Positions 31,700-40,639 are shown, numbered from the stretch's first letter. The stretch: DNA of 53,754 bases from Streptomyces sp. WZ.A104 (GCF_002382885.1 NZ_NWVL01000057.1:1-53754); one strand, 5' to 3'. The notes: generated from the sequence alone by a model not told the origin. A program made the numbers and translations.

Positions 31700-33544
31700 T
31701 CAGGGCTTGGTTTGAGTAAGTGCTTTGTGCTGTTGCGCCGTTGCTCGTGCGCGCCGTAGGCGGGGTACTTCATCATCGTCGAGTTGTTCGACGTGGGTGA
31801 GGAGGAAGCGCGGCCCGTCGGCGGTGTCGGCGACCACCGAGTTGCGCAGGGAGACCCAGAGGTAGGTCCCGTCCCGCCGTGCGAGCCGCAGCTTGGCCCG
31901 GCCGCCTTCGGCGGAGGTGCGCAGCAGGGTGCCGATGTCTTCGGGGTGGACCAGGTCGGCGAAGGAGTAGCGGCGCAGTGCGGAGGCGGGGCGGCCGAGT
32001 AGTCGGCAGAGAGCGTCGTTGGTGCGGAGCAGCTGGCCGTGCTGGTCGCCGCCCGTTTCGGCGATGGCCATGCCGCTGGGCGCGTACTCGAAGGCCTGGC
32101 GGAAGGAATCCTCGCTGGCCCGCAGCGCCTGCTGTTCGCGCTCCAGCCGGACCAGTGCGCGCTGCATGTTGGCTCGCAGGCGGGCGTTGCTGATGGCGAT
32201 GGCGGCCTGGGAGGCGTACAGCTGAAGGGACTGCTGTCTCCAGGGCCCGGGGCGGCGGCCGTTGCGCGGCCGGTCGACGGATATGACCCCGAGGAGGTCC
32301 CGTCCGCCCCCGGAGGCATACATCGGGGCGTAGAGCCGGTCCAGCGGGTGCCACTCGTCCTCGAACCGGGTCTCGGGGCCCTCGGTGTGCCACTGTGGTA
32401 CGTCGTCGTCGAGTAGGACCCCGCCCTCGGTGTGGGGTATGAACCGCAGCTGGTCCCAGGCCTCGCCCATGGTCAGCCGGCGGTCCCAGGAGGCGCGGGA
32501 GCCGACGCGGCCGGTGAGTAGGGCCTCCGCTTCAGTGTTGCCCGCGAAAGCGGCGACGACGAGGTCACCATCGGGCCGTACGAGATTGACACAGGCCAGT
32601 TCGTAGCCGAGGCCTGCCACGATGCCCTCGGCGGCGGTCTGCAGCGTGTCCGCGAGACTGCGCGCGGTGCTGAGCTCTGCGAGCAGATCAGTCACATGAC
32701 GCAAGGATTCGAGCCGGTTGGTGAGTTCTGCCGTGACAGTTGGATCATCGGATGCCTCTGAAATGTCCTCTACCGAGGTCCAGTTCGTCAGCGAGGAGGG
32801 AGATGGGCGATCGGTGTGAGCAATGTTCCGAAGAAAGGGAGCGCCGCCCAGTCCGTCACGGCAGAGCCGGTGGGGCTCGGGCCGTCCTTTCAGTCGGAGC
32901 GTGATCTGGAGGCCATGATAGATCGTGTCAAGGTCCAGAAATTCCCCTCCGTCCTGGACTCCGTTCTCGATGAGGGCGATCAGTTCGCCCGTGAAGGAGG
33001 TAAAGCCTTCGGTGGGAGGGGCGAGAGCGACAGCATTTTCGGCGGTCGCCGCGAGGAGATAGGTTCCCTCGACCTGCAGGTCGGCCTCAGCGGACTGGAC
33101 GCCGAAGGCTCGGGCGCTGTAACAGCAGTCGATGATGACGACGCGCCGTCGGGCTGGGCTTTGCTCGACGGCCCGGCGTATCCAGTCGTAGGGGGCGGCG
33201 GTGTCGTGGACCGAGTGGCCCAGGCTGTCGCTCACCGCGAGGTGGAGCAGGCCGGTTCTGGTCTCCAGCAGTCCGTGGCCCCCGTAGTAGACCAGCAGAG
33301 TATCGGTGGCCTCGTTGGCTGCCTGTGCAACCGGCGCGGACAGCTCACGGGGAGTGCGTGGATCGGAGACGATGTGGCAGTGCTCCGGAGGCAGTCCCCA
33401 GACGCGTTGTTGTGACAGCAGTTTCGCCAGTTCTTCGACGCTGGCCTTTACGGGCAGGAGGTCTGTCAGTGTTTCGAAGCGGCTGGCTCCGATGAGAACC
33501 GCCCGCGATGCTGCCGGATCAGGAAGTCGCACCGGAAGCGTCAC
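31700..33544 (-). CDS. Caspase-like protease with GAF and PAS domains
   Basis: 614 residues. Residues about 10-245 form a peptidase C14 (caspase-like) domain: catalytic His90 in LLVYYGGHG and Cys141 in VVIIDCCYSAR, with AVLIGASRFETL as the first strand. Residues about 290-455 are a GAF domain (SLADTLQTAAEGIVAGLGYE; VVAAFAGNTEAEALLTG; GGGRDLLGVISVDRP). Residues about 480-600 are a PAS domain (EDSFRQAFEYAPSGMAIAET; LVHPEDIGTLL; DGTYLWVSLRNSVVA). So a protease effector is fused to two sensory domains. It overlaps the EACC1 gene by 26 nt. EACC1-caspase pairs are described as conflict or programmed-death systems; proteolysis on signal sensing is the likely mode, with no target visible. Confidence 0.87.
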   Translation of the reverse strand: MTLPVRLPDPAASRAVLIGASRFETLTDLLPVKASVEELAKLLSQQRVWGLPPEHCHIVSDPRTPRELSAPVAQAANEATDTLLVYYGGHGLLETRTGLLHLAVSDSLGHSVHDTAAPYDWIRRAVEQSPARRRVVIIDCCYSARAFGVQSAEADLQVEGTYLLAATAENAVALAPPTEGFTSFTGELIALIENGVQDGGEFLDLDTIYHGLQITLRLKGRPEPHRLCRDGLGGAPFLRNIAHTDRPSPSSLTNWTSVEDISEASDDPTVTAELTNRLESLRHVTDLLAELSTARSLADTLQTAAEGIVAGLGYELACVNLVRPDGDLVVAAFAGNTEAEALLTGRVGSRASWDRRLTMGEAWDQLRFIPHTEGGVLLDDDVPQWHTEGPETRFEDEWHPLDRLYAPMYASGGGRDLLGVISVDRPRNGRRPGPWRQQSLQLYASQAAIAISNARLRANMQRALVRLEREQQALRASEDSFRQAFEYAPSGMAIAETGGDQHGQLLRTNDALCRLLGRPASALRRYSFADLVHPEDIGTLLRTSAEGGRAKLRLARRDGTYLWVSLRNSVVADTADGPRFLLTHVEQLDDDEVPRLRRARATAQQHKALTQTKP

Positions 33545-33899
33545 CAGGGTCGTTGCCGATTAGGGTTTCTACCGCCCGCTGAACTTCCTGGGGCGAGGTG
33601 GCGGTCACGGTGACCGAACTGCCATCCGAGCGTTCCAGCGTCACCGTGATCTGACGTGGACGCGTGCTGCGCCATGTTGCGATGGACAGCGCAAGGGCTC
33701 CGGTGTTGAGGCCCGTCCCGAGGACCAGGGACAGTACATCAATCATGTCGCCCTGAGCGCCGGGCTCAGGAGCACGTGAGCTGGCCAGTGACAGCCGGGC
33801 GTGACGCCGGAACTCGGGATCGGAGAGAAGCCAGGTGTGCAGGGATCGCAGCTCCTCTTCTGCCCACTTAGGCTCGTCAAGCCGTATAACGATCTCCAC
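33519..33899 (-). CDS. Effector-associated constant component EACC1-like protein
   Basis: 126 residues from GTG at 33899 (GAGGG upstream). It begins VEIVIRLDEPKWAEEELRSL and HTWLLSDPEFRRHARLSLAS, has a hydrophobic helix MIDVLSLVLGTGLNTGALAL, and ends in a beta hairpin region RQITVTLERSDGSSVTVTAT followed by EVQRAVETLIG. This matches the EACC1 layout (N-terminal strand and helices, a membrane-like helix, C-terminal beta-alpha unit) described beside caspase, trypsin or other effectors in actinobacteria. It overlaps and precedes the caspase gene, so the two are co-translated. It is presumed to tether or regulate the effector. Confidence 0.8.
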   Translation of the reverse strand: MEIVIRLDEPKWAEEELRSLHTWLLSDPEFRRHARLSLASSRAPEPGAQGDMIDVLSLVLGTGLNTGALALSIATWRSTRPRQITVTLERSDGSSVTVTATSPQEVQRAVETLIGNDPGDASGATS

Positions 33900-34125
33900 G
33901 CTCGCACCCTCTTCCCGGCGAACTGATGACAGCAGAGGCAGACAGCCTAGGAAACCCGCGGCGGAACGACACAATCCGGCTTCTGGTGCTCATTGGAGGT
34001 CCGTACTCCGGTTTCATGACGGGCCCTCAGCTTGTTCTTTTTCTTCCATTCCCGGGAGGGGGCCCGTGCCCGCCCCGGTCGCGGCGACACTGGGCATACG
34101 GAGGGGTGTCAGGGCAGGGTGGCTG

Positions 34126-35397
34126 ATGGGGTACACCGCTGTGCATCCGGTCTGGGGCCGGCTGGACGTGTCGCTGAACGATCTGGGGTGCTGGCGCACC
34201 TGGGGAGAGGTCCACCGCGTCAAGGGACTGCGGCTAGCGTGTCCGGAATGCGGCGGAAGAGTCTTCGCCCGTGCCTCCCGGCACGGGGTGCGCCACTTCT
34301 ACCACCAGGTGCGGCCGCCGGACTGCGAGCTGGCGAACGAGTCGCCGGAGCATCACTTCCTGAAGCTGGAGCTGGCCATGGCGGCCCGGGCGGCCGGGTG
34401 GCGGGCCGAACTGGAAGTCAGCAGCGAAGCGGGCAACTGGCGGGCCGACGTCCTGGTCTTCGACGACCAGGGCAGGCCCTTCATGGCCCTGGAGGCGCAG
34501 CTGTCGCCGATGACACCGGCCGAGGCACGGATGCGCACCGACCGCTACGCGCGCGACGGGGTGGCGGTGTGCTGGGCCGCCCTGCAGGACCGCCCCTGGA
34601 CGCGTCGTACCCACCCTCAGGGTCACCGTCCCCGCCGGGGCCGGGGGAGACAAGCCCTGGACGGTGCGGCACGGCTTGGCCCGCTACACCTGGGCACCCC
34701 GCACCCCGCACCCCGCACCCTGAAGGCGAAGGCCACATGGGAGCACATCACCTGCCCGCTCGGCAACGCCCTCGCATGGATCCTCCAGGGCGCGGTGCGC
34801 GTCCACACGGCGGTGAACGGGACGGTGTGGTGGACCGCGCCCGCCTACGAGCAGCAGGCACTGGAGCGTTCCCGGATGGAAGCGGAAGCCGAAGCCGCCG
34901 ACCAGGAAGCCGCCGCGAAGCGCCGCCGCGAACAGACCGCGGCCGCCGACCGGCGCCGCCTCGCCGCCGAGCAGCGGGCCCTGGACCGCCAGACCGATCT
35001 TGAGGAACGACAGGCCGAGATCCAGCGGCTGACAGGGTTCTTCCAGCACACCGGGTTCGACCCAACGGCCTGGGACACCTTCACCCGGCTGGTCCGCTCC
35101 GCCTCCGGCAAGACCATCGTCTACGGGGAGCAGAGCCCCCGCTTCGGCAACGGCCTCCTGGTCCACGCCCGGACCCGGGAGACAGACGGCGGATACACCC
35201 TCGCCGCCGTCGTCTGCCCCGACCCGCACGCGCTCACCCGGTGGCCGGAGAACCTCGACATCCTCGTCCCCGACCACACCTGGCTCGCCCGCATCCGGGC
35301 CGCCGCCAGGGCCCCACTGCGGGTCGCCGTACTCGAACCCCGCACCGGACGCAGCACCTTCGCACGCATACACCCAGCGCCGGACCGGCCTGGATGA
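34126..35397 (+). CDS. CoiA-like competence/nuclease family protein
   Basis: 423 residues from ATG at 34126. The N-terminal half shows GRLDVSLNDLGCWRTWGEVH, a zinc-finger-like LACPECGGRVFAR, HFYHQVRPPDCELANESPEH, HFLKLELAMAARAAGWRAEL and a nuclease-like core WRADVLVFDDQGRPFMALEA followed by QLSPMTPAEARMRTDRYARD, with D and ExQ as in restriction-like CoiA domains. The C-terminal half has a coiled coil (EAEAEAADQEAAAKRRREQT) and FQHTGFDPTAWDTF. Between 34600 and 34722 the family-like protein reads in another frame (KPWTVRHGLARYTW) and a 7-bp tandem repeat follows, so two compensating shifts have replaced about 40 residues. It may be a DNA uptake, repair or defence nuclease. Confidence 0.72.
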   Translation: MGYTAVHPVWGRLDVSLNDLGCWRTWGEVHRVKGLRLACPECGGRVFARASRHGVRHFYHQVRPPDCELANESPEHHFLKLELAMAARAAGWRAELEVSSEAGNWRADVLVFDDQGRPFMALEAQLSPMTPAEARMRTDRYARDGVAVCWAALQDRPWTRRTHPQGHRPRRGRGRQALDGAARLGPLHLGTPHPAPRTLKAKATWEHITCPLGNALAWILQGAVRVHTAVNGTVWWTAPAYEQQALERSRMEAEAEAADQEAAAKRRREQTAAADRRRLAAEQRALDRQTDLEERQAEIQRLTGFFQHTGFDPTAWDTFTRLVRSASGKTIVYGEQSPRFGNGLLVHARTRETDGGYTLAAVVCPDPHALTRWPENLDILVPDHTWLARIRAAARAPLRVAVLEPRTGRSTFARIHPAPDRPG

Positions 35398-35401
35398 GGG
35401 C

Positions 35402-35548
35402 ATGGAACTGCTCGGCTCGACGACGGGCGTGGACCTCGCGTCCCTCCTGGAGAACCTGAAGAACCGCACGACGACGGTCCCGGCCCCGGCCACGCCCCCG
35501 GACGCGCCCGCTTCCGCGGCGAACGGCGAGACCGAGATCAAGGGCTGA
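35402..35548 (+). CDS. Possible small protein after CoiA-like gene
   Basis: A 48-residue frame, MELLGSTTGVDLASLLENLK, ending in a Pro/Ala tail and EIKG, starts 4 nt after the CoiA-like stop. The amphipathic helix and acidic end look protein-like, and the spacing fits translational coupling. No family is recognised; it could also be the original C-terminus of an adjoining gene after a frame change. Confidence 0.35.
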   Translation: MELLGSTTGVDLASLLENLKNRTTTVPAPATPPDAPASAANGETEIKG

Positions 35549-35638
35549 CGCTCGGCACGACGCGCGCACCGGTGCCCGGGAGCCACACGGTGGCCGCCGG
35601 GCACACCCATGTCCGCCGGGCACGCCGAACCGCCCGCC

Positions 35639-36052
35639 CTACGCCTCAGCGGCACCCCGAGCCTCATGGAGCGCAAGGATCTCCCCCAGGTCATTGCCGA
35701 CCATGACCTGCGCCAACCGCCCCGCGACGGCCACTACTTCCGGCCACCCCTCGACGCGCAGCATCTCCGCGTCGAAACCACCCGGAGCCTGAGCACCGGC
35801 GACGGTCAGCGCGCGGTCCAACTCCCGCAGGAGCGCTACCTCTTCCTCACTGCGCAGACCGATCCCGAGATAGCGCTCCGGATGCTCGGCATCGCAGAAA
35901 TCGTCGAAAAGCGTGTGGATGACGTACTCCAGGTCCTCGAACACCTCCGGATCCAGCCACACGCCCCGCTGCCAGGGCGGGTTCGCCAACGCCAGCACCG
36001 CAGGCACCAGATGCATCCGGGCCCGCGCCATGATCACCCTGTCGTCGTCCAC
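35639..36052 (-). CDS. SCO4402-like family protein
   Basis: 137 residues from GTG at 36052, after AGGGTCC; the open frame extends to a TTG at 36127 with a Gly/Ser-rich extension. Features: ARMHLVPAVLALANPPWQRG, VWLDPEVFEDLEYVIHTLFD, IGLRSEEEVALLRELDRALT and VEGWPEVVAVAGRLAQVMVG. This resembles small Streptomyces proteins of the SCO4402 family, of unknown function but often found among immunity-like genes. It is the last gene of the minus-strand block that starts with the nuclease toxin at 40297. An additional immunity role is inference from the neighbourhood. Confidence 0.65.
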   Translation of the reverse strand: MDDDRVIMARARMHLVPAVLALANPPWQRGVWLDPEVFEDLEYVIHTLFDDFCDAEHPERYLGIGLRSEEEVALLRELDRALTVAGAQAPGGFDAEMLRVEGWPEVVAVAGRLAQVMVGNDLGEILALHEARGAAEA

Positions 36053-36136
36053 GGAATGGACCCTAGCGAAGCGGGCAGAGCCAGAACCGGCCGAGCCACC
36101 GGTACCCGCCGTGGCTGCCGCGATCAAGCAAGGCCC

Positions 36137-36361
36137 TCATCCAGGTCCAAGCGCTATCGGCCGATACGCCAGTGCCCGGTCGAAGAAATCTTCCGGAGTG
36201 GGGTCGGAGTCCTGGAGCGGCCAGTAGGTGTAGTCGCTCATGTGCAGGCAGCCGAGGCCGCGTTCCAAGGCGTCGAGGATCTCGTCCGCCTCTGCCTCGC
36301 CGGTCTTGCCGGAGTAGTTCAGCAGGCGCCGCACCAACGACAGCGCCTTGTCGCCGCTCAT
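36137..36361 (-). CDS. Colicin E9-immunity-like small protein
   Basis: 74 residues from ATG at 36361. The pattern SLVRRLLNYSGKTGEAEADE, ILDALERGLGCLHMSDYTYW and TPEDFFDRALAYRPIALGPG resembles the small acidic E9-immunity-like proteins of Streptomyces, in which an acidic helix and Tyr-Trp loop would bind a nuclease toxin. It lies between a Schlafen-AlbA remnant and the SCO4402-like gene. I cannot tell whether its partner is the nuclease at 37532-40297, which already has a SUKH gene next to it, or a toxin now lost. Confidence 0.6.
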   Translation of the reverse strand: MSGDKALSLVRRLLNYSGKTGEAEADEILDALERGLGCLHMSDYTYWPLQDSDPTPEDFFDRALAYRPIALGPG

Positions 36362-36438
36362 CCTGCCGTTCGAGCCCGCGCGCGTCGCCTCGCATGCCGC
36401 CCTCCCTTGAACCCTCACGCCCCCCCGACTCCCCACCC

Positions 36439-36738
36439 TCAGGGCGCGGGACGCAGGGCAGCAGAGCCGAGCACCCGGCGCTGTCGGTGGCGGCCTTTAC
36501 CCTTCGGGCTGGCGGGGATGTCACAGACCAGGACGCTCGTTGTGCCGTCGGGTGAGGTCAGGGTGGTGAAGGTGATGTCGGGCAGGTAGGGCTGGACGTG
36601 GTTGCGGATCCACTGGTGGTACTGCTGGGGGTTGGCCTGGCCGGGGTCGATGCCGGTGAGGTGGCAGGTCTTGTCCCGTACCCCGAAGATGAGCAGTCCG
36701 CCGTGCCGGGTATGGCCCGCTCCTGGACACGACTGCAC
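36439..36738 (-). pseudogene. Schlafen/AlbA_2 domain protein, remnant
   Basis: About 99 codons with a clear AlbA_2 signature (HGGLLIFGVRDKTCHLTGID; QQYHQWIRNHVQPYLPDITF; TTSVLVCDIPASPKG). In full-length proteins this domain sits in the middle of a longer ATP- or nucleic-acid-binding protein. Here both flanks are missing: upstream sequence (36755-36962) gives no matching start, and the frame degenerates into basic residues after PASPKG. It is a remnant inserted between immunity-like genes. Confidence 0.6.
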
Positions 36739-36962
36739 GAGCGGCTACTCAGGCAGCTGACCGGAGACCCCGACGTACCAGTCGTCGGTGCGAGCTCAGC
36801 GGCGAGGGCGGTGAAGTCCTCGCAGCAGGTCCTGGTGTAGTCCTGATTCAGGAGGAGGCTGCCTTCGGGTGCTTCCTGTTGGCCGCGCAGGGCATGCCAG
36901 GAGGCGCTGGCCCATCAAGCGCCCATGCCCGACAGTACAGGCATGGGGACACGGTGAGTGGC

Positions 36963-37517
36963 TCAGCGTTCTGGGTTCCATAGCGGCTCTCCGTGCCTGG
37001 GCCCGACCAGCTCGTCGAGGAACGCGTCCTGCCGGCCGAGGGCGCGGTTCAGCAGGGCGACCATGCCCATGTCGTAACGGCGCCAGTCCGCTCTGTCCCA
37101 CACCACGACCGGCCAGGCGTCCGGATCCACGTCCTCAGTCAGCCAGAAGCACTGTTCCCCTCCGACGCCGCCGCCCCACGCGAGCAGACCGCCGGCTTCG
37201 GGATGGAAGAAGTACGGGAACGCCTCCGGGTACTTCTCCCGAAGACCGCGCAGCAGGGCACCGATCTCGGCAGCCACGTCCAGCACGGGTCCAAGGGCGG
37301 CGACCCCGGTGCCGACGCCGTACGGGGGCAGCGGGATCAGCGGCGTAAGTCGGCTGCCCACCGTTCCGGGCCCATAGGCGTCGACGAACGCCCGGTAGTC
37401 GGCGGGCAGGTCGAGGCCATACGCGGCCCGGGTGTCGCCCCATGGTAGCGCCGGCCCCGCCGTCCCGGGGACAACCCCGGTGATCCGCGCGAACTCGGCA
37501 ATGTCGTCCCGCGCCAC
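36963..37517 (-). CDS. SUKH (SMI1/KNR4) family immunity protein
   Basis: 184 residues from GTG at 37517, 14 bp after the toxin stop, so co-transcribed with it. SMI1/KNR4 signature: GPALPWGDTRAAYGLDLPAD, YRAFVDAYGPGTVGSRLTPL, FFHPEAGGLLAWGGGVGGEQ, CFWLTEDVDPDAWPVVVWDR and MVALLNRALGRQDAF. SUKH-1 proteins are known immunity factors for secreted nuclease and deaminase toxins, and act in the cytoplasm of the producer. The gene order places it as the likely antidote of the nuclease at 37532-40297. Confidence 0.85.
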   Translation of the reverse strand: MARDDIAEFARITGVVPGTAGPALPWGDTRAAYGLDLPADYRAFVDAYGPGTVGSRLTPLIPLPPYGVGTGVAALGPVLDVAAEIGALLRGLREKYPEAFPYFFHPEAGGLLAWGGGVGGEQCFWLTEDVDPDAWPVVVWDRADWRRYDMGMVALLNRALGRQDAFLDELVGPRHGEPLWNPER

Positions 37518-37531
37518 TGGATCACCACCTG

Positions 37532-40297
37532 TCAGGGGCTGAGGTTCTTCCCGCTCTTCACATTCTGGACCGTACCACCGCCGGGAATCACGAGCGGATA
37601 CGGATTCCCGCGGGAGTCCCAGGCGGTGACCTGGAAGGTGAACGCGTACGGGATCTCGGCCGCAGTGTCCTTGTACTTGGCCGTCACCGTCATCCGCACG
37701 ATTCCTCCCTTGTTGAGGAAGCTGCGGACTGCCGTTTGGATGTCCGTCATCTCACCAACGTTCACGGGTGTGGCCCAGCATGGCGTGAGGTTCCGTTGTA
37801 TGCCGCGGCCGCCGAACTCCTTGGGTATCAGGTGACAGCTGTTGACGAGGGTTCCCGGCACACCCGGGAGCAGTGCCTTCGCGCGATTGCGGGCAGTGTC
37901 CATGCCGGGGCTGTTGGAATTGGAGGCGGTGCCGTTGCCCAGTGGCTTCTTCAGGCACGCGGTGGCCGCGGTAGCCCGCTTGTGCGACCCGGTGGGCGCG
38001 TAGTAGATCCAGCCCGCCCCGCTGGTCTCGACGACGCCGACCGGCGGACTCTGCGTCAGACAGGTCGGCTTGTTGTCCGGCCTGCTGCTGCTCGACGGGT
38101 CCGGCGACGCCGAGGCCCCGCCGGAACCGCAGCTCGCGCCGAGCTGGCTCGGGTCAGTCCACTGGTGGGTGCCGGAGGCGTTGACGATGACGAGGCGGTT
38201 GACGCGGGAGCCGCCGCCGTTCGGCTGGCACAGGCTGTCCCGAAGGGGCTGGAACTGGGAGTCCGTGGACAGGGAGTGTTCTAGGTCCTGGGTGGCGGCC
38301 AGGTCCAGGAGCGGGCCTACGGACGGTTCGAGGTCAAGCCGGAGCACTCGTTCGTATCCGGATGGCACCTTCTGGCCGCCGGTGGTTCCGGTGTCCGGTT
38401 GTTCGCCGTTGAGTTGCGCGGTGCCGAGGCGTGCCTTCGAACCCAGTTCTGCAGGGCTTCGCACTGTTTCGGCCTTGACGGCACGTTTGACCTGCTGGCC
38501 TTGTTCGGTGGTGGTGTAGAGGTAGTCCGCCGGAGGTGTCGCATCTCCGGCGGTGGGCGGGGCGGTCCAGGTTACGTGCGCGTGGGGGTCGGCTTGGAGG
38601 AGCAGTGCGATCTGCTGGAGCACGCGCCGGTTGTCGACCTTGTCGGTGGTGGGGAGGATCCTGCGCAGGTCTTCGGGGTTGTTTAGACGGCCGGAGCCGA
38701 CGATCTCGCCCAGGTCCGGCAGTGCACCCTGGCTGTTGGCCTCAGAGATTGCGTCGCTCGCCTCGTCGCCCGCCTCGGTGTCGCTCGTCGGCCGGTCCTT
38801 GGTCATCGCGTCGAGCAGCCCTGCCACGGTGGGCTGCAAAGGGGTGCTGTACGAGAGGTCGCCCGGTCGCAGGTTGCGGGCGTGGAGGCGGCTGCCGATC
38901 TTGGGGTCGGGGCCGTACTCGGCGGTGGAATACACCCAGGCGTAGTCGGTGTGGTGCACGGTCCGTCCGGTGCCCCACGCAATGTTGGGGCGGGTGCCGC
39001 TGACAGTCTTGGACTGCTTGGGTTTCAGGATGCCCAGCGGGCGGGGGGCGGTGGGCACTTGCGGCATGGTCAGGTAGAGCGTGGCTTCGCCGGCCTGGTC
39101 GCCGCTGTTGGTGACAGTAAAGGAGTACGAGCACGGGTTCGTCGTGCACAAGGACCCACTGTTGCTGGTAGTGGTGAACGCGGGCCCCATAGTCTTAGAA
39201 ACCGCCTCGGCGGACGTGGCGGGTGGGACGGCGGTCGCTACGGCTGTGGCGGTGGTGGTACGGACAGAGTTCATCTGTTCGGTGGTGGCCGGCTTCGGCA
39301 CCAGCGTGAGGTAGCTGCTGAGATCAAGGCCGTCGGCCGACACGGTGTTCGCGCGGTGACCCGCCGGCTTCATTGCCGGTCCGGTGCGCCCGGCTGGGTG
39401 CCAGACGGCGGGTTTGACGGGGTCGTCGTGGCTGGGGTCGCCGCCGATAGCGAGGACCGGGTAGGGCGACTCGGCGGCGAGGACGACCGTCCAGCCTCCA
39501 GAGTTATACGAAACCGCCTTGCGGCCTTGGAAGGTTGCTCCGTCCTCGCGCACCGCCTCGGGATCGGAGGTAACCTGCCGGACCAGCGTGGCGAGCGAGG
39601 CTGGCGTCAGCGAGCCGACGTTCACCGCGAAGCTGTCGAGCATGTAGTAGCCGTCGCGCTTCTCCGATTTGATCCAGTGACCGGCACTGGTCAGATCGTG
39701 GCCGAACTGCGGATCCTGCTGCGCCCAGAAGGACGCATCACCCTTCAGGTAGAGCTGGTCACCGGACCATGCGAGTGTGGACTTCCCGACTACCGGCTCG
39801 CTGAGGGTTCCCGACGCCTTCCCTGTGCTGTCGACTGTCAGGTTCGCCCGGGTCATGGGCCGGCGCTGAGTCGGGGCGTACACCATCGACAGGTTCACCG
39901 CGGGCAGGGCGCGTAACGCCTTGGCCGCCGAGGCACCCTGCTGCGCCGACGGCACGCGGGGCTTGGCGTCCTCGGAAGCGTCCGACCCCTTAGACGCGCC
40001 AGGCCACAGTACGAACAGCAGGGTCGCCAGCACGGCCAGTGCCACGCCCGCGGCCGTGAGGGACCGGGCACGCGTCTGCCGCAACCACCGGGCAACCGTG
40101 CGTGGGGAGCCCACTGGCGCACGTGCCGTGGGCGGCCGGGTCGGTAGCGGAGGCACCGCAGGCGGCTGCGGTGGGTGGGGCGGCCGAGACGGTGGCGGTG
40201 GCACCGTGGGCGGCTTGGAGGGGCGAGGCGGAGGGGGCAGGGCATCACTCTCGTCCCGCCCGCCAGACTCCGGCTGCTGTTCGTGATCATCCGTCAC
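37532..40297 (-). CDS. Membrane-anchored DNA/RNA non-specific endonuclease toxin
   Basis: 921 residues from GTG at 40297, just after GGGGGGAG; an open extension to 40396 lacks support. Residues 20-65 are Pro-rich (cytoplasmic), residues 81-98 a membrane helix (TAAGVALAVLATLLFVLW), and the remainder is presumably outside. The middle (about 130-700) is beta-rich with no known domain, ending in a Ser/Pro linker. The C-terminus (about 810-905) resembles Endonuclease_NS_2: SCHLIPKEFGGRGIQRNLTP, NVGEMTDIQTAVRSFLNKGG, VTAKYKDTAAEIPYAFTFQV; the His near residue 820 would be catalytic. The next gene encodes a SUKH immunity protein, supporting a nuclease toxin that kills neighbours by cleaving nucleic acid. 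Exact delivery route unknown. Confidence 0.82.
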   Translation of the reverse strand: MTDDHEQQPESGGRDESDALPPPPRPSKPPTVPPPPSRPPHPPQPPAVPPLPTRPPTARAPVGSPRTVARWLRQTRARSLTAAGVALAVLATLLFVLWPGASKGSDASEDAKPRVPSAQQGASAAKALRALPAVNLSMVYAPTQRRPMTRANLTVDSTGKASGTLSEPVVGKSTLAWSGDQLYLKGDASFWAQQDPQFGHDLTSAGHWIKSEKRDGYYMLDSFAVNVGSLTPASLATLVRQVTSDPEAVREDGATFQGRKAVSYNSGGWTVVLAAESPYPVLAIGGDPSHDDPVKPAVWHPAGRTGPAMKPAGHRANTVSADGLDLSSYLTLVPKPATTEQMNSVRTTTATAVATAVPPATSAEAVSKTMGPAFTTTSNSGSLCTTNPCSYSFTVTNSGDQAGEATLYLTMPQVPTAPRPLGILKPKQSKTVSGTRPNIAWGTGRTVHHTDYAWVYSTAEYGPDPKIGSRLHARNLRPGDLSYSTPLQPTVAGLLDAMTKDRPTSDTEAGDEASDAISEANSQGALPDLGEIVGSGRLNNPEDLRRILPTTDKVDNRRVLQQIALLLQADPHAHVTWTAPPTAGDATPPADYLYTTTEQGQQVKRAVKAETVRSPAELGSKARLGTAQLNGEQPDTGTTGGQKVPSGYERVLRLDLEPSVGPLLDLAATQDLEHSLSTDSQFQPLRDSLCQPNGGGSRVNRLVIVNASGTHQWTDPSQLGASCGSGGASASPDPSSSSRPDNKPTCLTQSPPVGVVETSGAGWIYYAPTGSHKRATAATACLKKPLGNGTASNSNSPGMDTARNRAKALLPGVPGTLVNSCHLIPKEFGGRGIQRNLTPCWATPVNVGEMTDIQTAVRSFLNKGGIVRMTVTAKYKDTAAEIPYAFTFQVTAWDSRGNPYPLVIPGGGTVQNVKSGKNLSP

Positions 40298-40480
40298 AGT
40301 GACTCCCCCCCCAGTTGCTTCCATCGACCCTGGAATCAAAGAACTCACCGTACTGACAGAGAGCCCTCTGAGGGACGAACTTCCTCGTTCCTCCACGGCA
40401 CCGACACCCGGCGCCGAACAGCACAGGCTTCGGGCCGTGCTCTATCCGTCCGGACTCCCCTGGTGACGTCTGCCCCTCAG

Positions 40481-40639
40481 TCAGCAACCCGCACGCGAAG
40501 GCGTAGTATCCGGGGATTCGCATGCAGGTTCCAGGCTCCCGCCATCCGGGATTGCTAGAACCCGCGCGCCTTCGTGTGCGGTGACGTCCAAGACAATCAA
40601 GCCCGGCTCGGACACGTGCACCTCGTCGATGAATTCCAT
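40481..40639 (-). pseudogene. DUF6207 family protein, truncated copy
   Basis: From ATG 40639 the frame reads MEFIDEVHVSEPGLIVLDVT, the start of DUF6207, then leaves the family after LDVTA and runs out in unrelated Pro/Ser-rich sequence. The two intact relatives at 31067-31282 and 50750-50956 continue with an ATP-independent helix pair and YADIRR/YADLRR. The copy therefore lost its C-terminal two thirds. Confidence 0.65.
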
